Shown here: one piece after another, positions 60,403-64,000 of the stretch
How the letters are laid out: each line of letters starts with the position of its first letter
How positions within the stretch are numbered: position 1 is the stretch's first letter
Assembly: GCA_944472135.2 (NCBI GenBank)
Contig: OX235264.1
Span: 94,312,319 to 94,376,318 of the forward strand
DNA from: Trichobilharzia regenti
Lineage: Eukaryota > Platyhelminthes > Trematoda > Strigeidida > Schistosomatidae
Length of the DNA stretch: 64,000 bases
Reading direction: 5' to 3'
Translations under genes and position numbers: made by a program
Notes under the pieces: model-generated
Seen by the model: the letters and a program-made list of their open reading frames with translations, nothing else
What the model was told of the DNA's origin: nothing
Database searches by the model: none

Positions 60403-61902
60403 CGTTAATGTAGTCAAACTGAAATAGGTGGTGAATCTGCATGACAAACAGGTACCATCAGTGTGTTGTTCAGAAAATATCTGAAGTTCTTTGAGCACCT
60501 GACGTGATTGGCAGAGTGAACAAATCTGAATCTGTCAACACACTCGCTCACAAGTCGGCTAAATAGGCAGGAGTGAAGTGAGTTGAAACTGAGAGGCTTT
60601 GATATGAAGGTGAAACGGCTAAACTGTGTTTAGATGCGTTAGCGATCACAATACAGATTGACGTGTGTAGACTATAGGAGCGGAGTTCCGAATCACTAAT
60701 AATACAACTTATTTCCTTCATGATATTCAGTCTCATCCATCAACTTCATTTCGTCCGGCGAAATTTACCTGGTCTCATTCATTGTGAGATGTGTTCACTG
60801 CCGACTGGAGCACGTGATTGATGAAATCGACCAGTAGAGAAGGCGTACAATATTGCAGTTATGCATGGCGAATTCACACTTCATTGACCAGTCGCTTATT
60901 CACCACGATAATTGTATACACACATGTGACTGAATAACTGTGCACTCTCCACAGTCATTAGGATGGAATAAACTGAGAAGGATAGTTTATTTGCAAGCTG
61001 AAATCTACAAACTTGCTGTTGGTGATTTGAGCTGTTCCACAGAGTTGACCATAATTTGTCTATGACTCTGCTCCAAATTTCAAGGTAAATATTCTGACAG
61101 GATTTATTCACAGTTGATCTCCACACGATGGATAATGAACTCTTTCACTATGTATTCTGGTAGACCGAAGTTATGTGTGTATATATTGGAGGCAATTGTA
61201 TACGACGTGGTGTACTGTGCCATTCATCGAGTTGACACACTGAATGAATACACACATGTCGAAGGCATATTTGTTTATGGCTAGTGTTGGTGATCGTGGA
61301 GGCCGAACGAACTACATAACAATGCACAAGCACATGAAATTATGCAAGTTTGTAGATTTCAGCTTGCAAATAAACTATCCTTCTCAGTTTATTCCATCCT
61401 AATGACTGTGGAGAGTGCACAGTTATTCAGTCACATGTGTGTATACAATTATCGTGGTGAATAAGTGACTGGTCAATGAAGTGTGAATTCGCCATGCATA
61501 ACTGCAATATTGTACGCCTTCTCTACTGGTCGATTTCATCAATCACGTGCTCCAGTCGGCAGTGAACACATCTCACAATGAATGAGACCAGGGAAATTTC
61601 GCCGGACGAAATGAAGTTGATGGATGAGACTGAATATCATGAAGGAAACAAGTTGTATTATTAGTGATTCGGAACTCCGCTCCTATAGTCTACACACGTC
61701 AATCTGTATTGTGGTCGCTTACCGAGTGAATATTGTGAATAAATTTCAGGTTATTTATTCACGCGAATACTGAAAATCCGCAATCTATAACGATATTACA
61801 CTGTATCTGCCTCATATTCACATAAATGAAAATAATTTCATAAATACTTGCAAATCCGGCCAATTAACTGTGAACAGGAAGGTGGTTGTCCAGGGGTTAC
61901 TC

Positions 61903-62085
61903 ATGGGTAGTAGTTATCCATCTATTATTTTAGCTATTAAGTTCTTATGTCTGATGATAACTGTCTTTTATCATCTTGCGCGTACACCCACATCTTCAAA
62001 CATTGTTGAAACGGAAGCGTATGCTCTATTCAACCACGTGAATATTCCTCTTAGTGAAACACTTGAAAGTTATGTGAACACGTAG
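61903..62085 (+). CDS. Second small secreted ORF, copy 2
   Basis: Same 60-codon frame as 18377-18559. Differences include Leu to Ile and Val to Ile in the hydrophobic core and Tyr to His, Thr to Asn, His to Leu and Arg to Ser in the mature part. The signal-peptide character is untouched. Downstream, about 130 bases present at 18610-18740 are missing here. Confidence 0.48.
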   Translation: MGSSYPSIILAIKFLCLMITVFYHLARTPTSSNIVETEAYALFNHVNIPLSETLESYVNT

Positions 62086-62266
62086 CTGGTAGAAATTCGT
62101 ATTCGTTTCATTTTCCAGGATGGAATGAACTATATGAACTGTCTTCGAATCCTCTGATTTCTGCTACTCTATTATAACATTTCACATGATTTCAATTCGA
62201 TCGCCGTCTTTCCTTATCATTAGCCGTATCTTCGAGGAGTTGCATATATTATCATCTGAATCACTT

Positions 62267-62455
62267 AGTGGTATACGAGCTCGCCTTTTAACTAGAAGGT
62301 CCTGGGTTCGATTCCCGGTGTGTGCGTACTGATGAAGATTCCCGAACTAGTACGAAATGGTTGTCTAGTACTTCCAGGTTTTCCGATGGTTCCCTAACTC
62401 ATGTCAGCTCATGATGAAATACTGTAAACCAACCAAATCCGTACAAACCAACACT
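62267..62455 (+). mobile_element. SINE copy 2 (same insertion, duplicated)
   Basis: Identical flanks and TGAATCACTT duplications (62257-62266 and 62456-62465) show this is a segmental duplicate of 18869-19057. GGAC is changed to GTAC and GAAAC to GAAAT, destroying both the helix and the conserved core. Confidence 0.7.
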
Positions 62456-63526
62456 TGAATCACTTTTCTTAGGAATGGATACAATAATGAATTCTTATCA
62501 TATTCCTACTTGTTTCGAAACCGTAAAATGTATGAAAGACAGGTTCAATACATTCTCTCGACAGCTGTTCCAACCCTGCATAACCTGAAACACATCCGAA
62601 GCACAGCAACAAAGTTACCTGAGATCACTCGAACTTGGAACAACTTTCACTGAGTCTACAGTAATCAGACAGTATACTTGGAAACATGGACACTTTATTA
62701 AATGACAATGCCAGCAGTTACAAGGTGAAGAAGCTATCCTCTAAAGCCTGAATTGAAGAATGGGGAAGGAAATGCGTTGAGCTAAAACGAATGGGTGTTA
62801 TACTGAATTCCGAACAAACAGATAGGAACTTGAAAATGTGAAATGTATATCTCCATTTAAACGTGCTGCTTATTCACAGAAAGCAAAGCGTCAAGTGACA
62901 ACATTTTTGCAGTCAAAGACGTGAACTCACTCTGACGTGAATTAAAAGAAAATAACAGGAATGTATATATATTGCGTTATATTGTCGAAACTGTCTCACT
63001 GTATATCAAACATTCCAGGAATGTCGGTCGTATATTTTCAACCTTGAGAAATATATGTTTACAAGTATGTGTAATGTGCATATTGGAATTAGATTTCGCG
63101 TTCGAGGTGAGGGTTGTTGTTGCTAAGCACAAAAGAGGACAGATATTTTTGTGTCATATTAGTTAAAGTTTCGAAAACGTGGTTCCGATTTTCATTTTAG
63201 CGATCCTGGTGGCTTGTGTCCATGATGGTATTCTCACGAATGTATTTCTGTGACTTCACATATGTATCTGGCATTGTGATCTTGTCTTCATAACTTTCAA
63301 TCAGTGTATCTATTCAGCCAGTCTCCATAGTGAGAAGTGTCACGTTTAGAGACTACACTTGAATTCTCTCCAATATGCACAACAAAACAAGTATTTTCAT
63401 AGTAAATTTTTATAGATATAGTCAATAAACTGAAAACATGCGTATTCATTAACCTAGTAGCCGTACTGGAGGTATGGAAAATTCTGAATACACAATCTAC
63501 AACATCGAAGAAAATACTTTCTACTA

Positions 63527-63768
63527 TCAACTTCCAGCTGTCCGTGATAGGTCAGACCTTGTCTTGCTTCTTCGAATTTCTAACGATGGCTGAACAAGTT
63601 TCGTTCTATTACGCATTCACACTGACTCAGTGTTTTCCCATGCATGACTCCGAGATAATTTTGTTCAGTGTTTCCGACACCATGCTGGTGACATTGGTGA
63701 AGATGTGTGTGGTTAGTAGACCTGAAGAATTAAATAACTCGAAATGCATTTTGAAATGCGCTACATAA
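63527..63768 (+). pseudogene. LYVTVQLLSCFF-family paralogue, duplicate of 20129-20370
   Basis: Same frame with one replacement near the C-terminus; part of the 61346-64000 duplication. Confidence 0.28.
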
Positions 63769-64000
63769 AACTGACGAAATTATATTGAAGCTTACAACAT
63801 GTAAGTAAAATAAAAGTCTGTATAGGATGGAAAGACTCATCGCGTGATTTGTGATAAAAAATTCCGTTTGGTACCTACCTTGTCCCGGAAGATCAGATGT
63901 CGAGAGTGGAAAGAAAGGCAGAGAGCCAATAACTGCAGATACGAAGCATCCATGCGTCTGTCACACAACAAATATGCAGAAGAAAAATGCGACAGCATCC

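Larger units (their letters stand above)
61346..64000 (+). repeat. Duplicate of 17826-20600
   Basis: Joined directly to the previous segment at 61345: the sequence jumps from the equivalent of 11943 to that of 17826 at shared GCAAG. It then parallels the first copy to the window end. Confidence 0.8.

Overview
This window looks like intergenic or ampliconic nuclear DNA of a flatworm, most likely a schistosome-type trematode. The reasons are AT-rich eukaryotic sequence without operons, very small introns, decayed Penelope-like retroelements, and a tRNA-derived SINE whose body carries a hammerhead-like core (CTGATGA...GAAAC) followed by the 'acttccaggttttcc' tail I associate with the schistosome SM-alpha SINE family. 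Species and chromosome cannot be fixed from the sequence. Nearly all of the window is duplicated within itself, in both orientations, so most open frames are copies or opposite-strand shadows of a few modules.

Layout. 1-3655 is core block A, repeated at 26531-30190 and, inverted, at about 40975-44635. 3656-10330 is a nested palindrome: arms carrying the peptide gene (3656-4830 and 9191-10330), then C arms (about 4980-5935 and 7681-8640), then core D (5936-7680). 10331-18194 is an inverted repeat whose arms (11242-12578 and 16860-18194) enclose Penelope-like elements. 18195-21530 holds a second small secreted ORF, a SINE and further exon-like ORFs. 21530-36440 and 36443-52530 are two tandem units of about 15-16 kb, each a large palindrome around block A followed by a C-arm/core-D hairpin. 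The block A core lies in opposite orientations in the two units, and core D is flipped relative to the first hairpin. A third unit starts at 52535 and is cut by a Penelope-like element (54345-55830). 57060-64000 repeats 7681-11943 and then 17826 onward, joined at 61345, and contains a 155-base poly(A) run.

The best genes. A compact two-exon gene occurs in seven complete copies and one fragment. It has a TATAAATA box, an ATG about 67 bases downstream, a signal-peptide exon ending in a good donor (GTGAGT), a 102-104 base intron, and a second exon that adds Arg-Glu-Lys-Glu-Pro-Phe-Arg-Tyr-Gly-Arg-stop, with AATAAA about 100 bases later. The product reads as signal peptide, short spacer, Lys-Arg cleavage site, then EKEPFRY-Gly-Arg, which is the layout of a prohormone for one amidated peptide. 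This is inference from architecture, not a database match. Two other short ORFs begin with convincing signal peptides: 18377-18559 with its copy 61903-62085, and 26358-26480 with its copy 44678-44800. A larger decayed ORF family (the 'HEELGYF' family) occurs about eleven times.

Together the sequence suggests a locus where small secreted-protein genes were amplified in palindrome arms, with core inversions and possibly gene conversion. Percent identities quoted as 'nearly identical' or 'diverged' are by eye. No alignment, signal-peptide prediction or database search was run.
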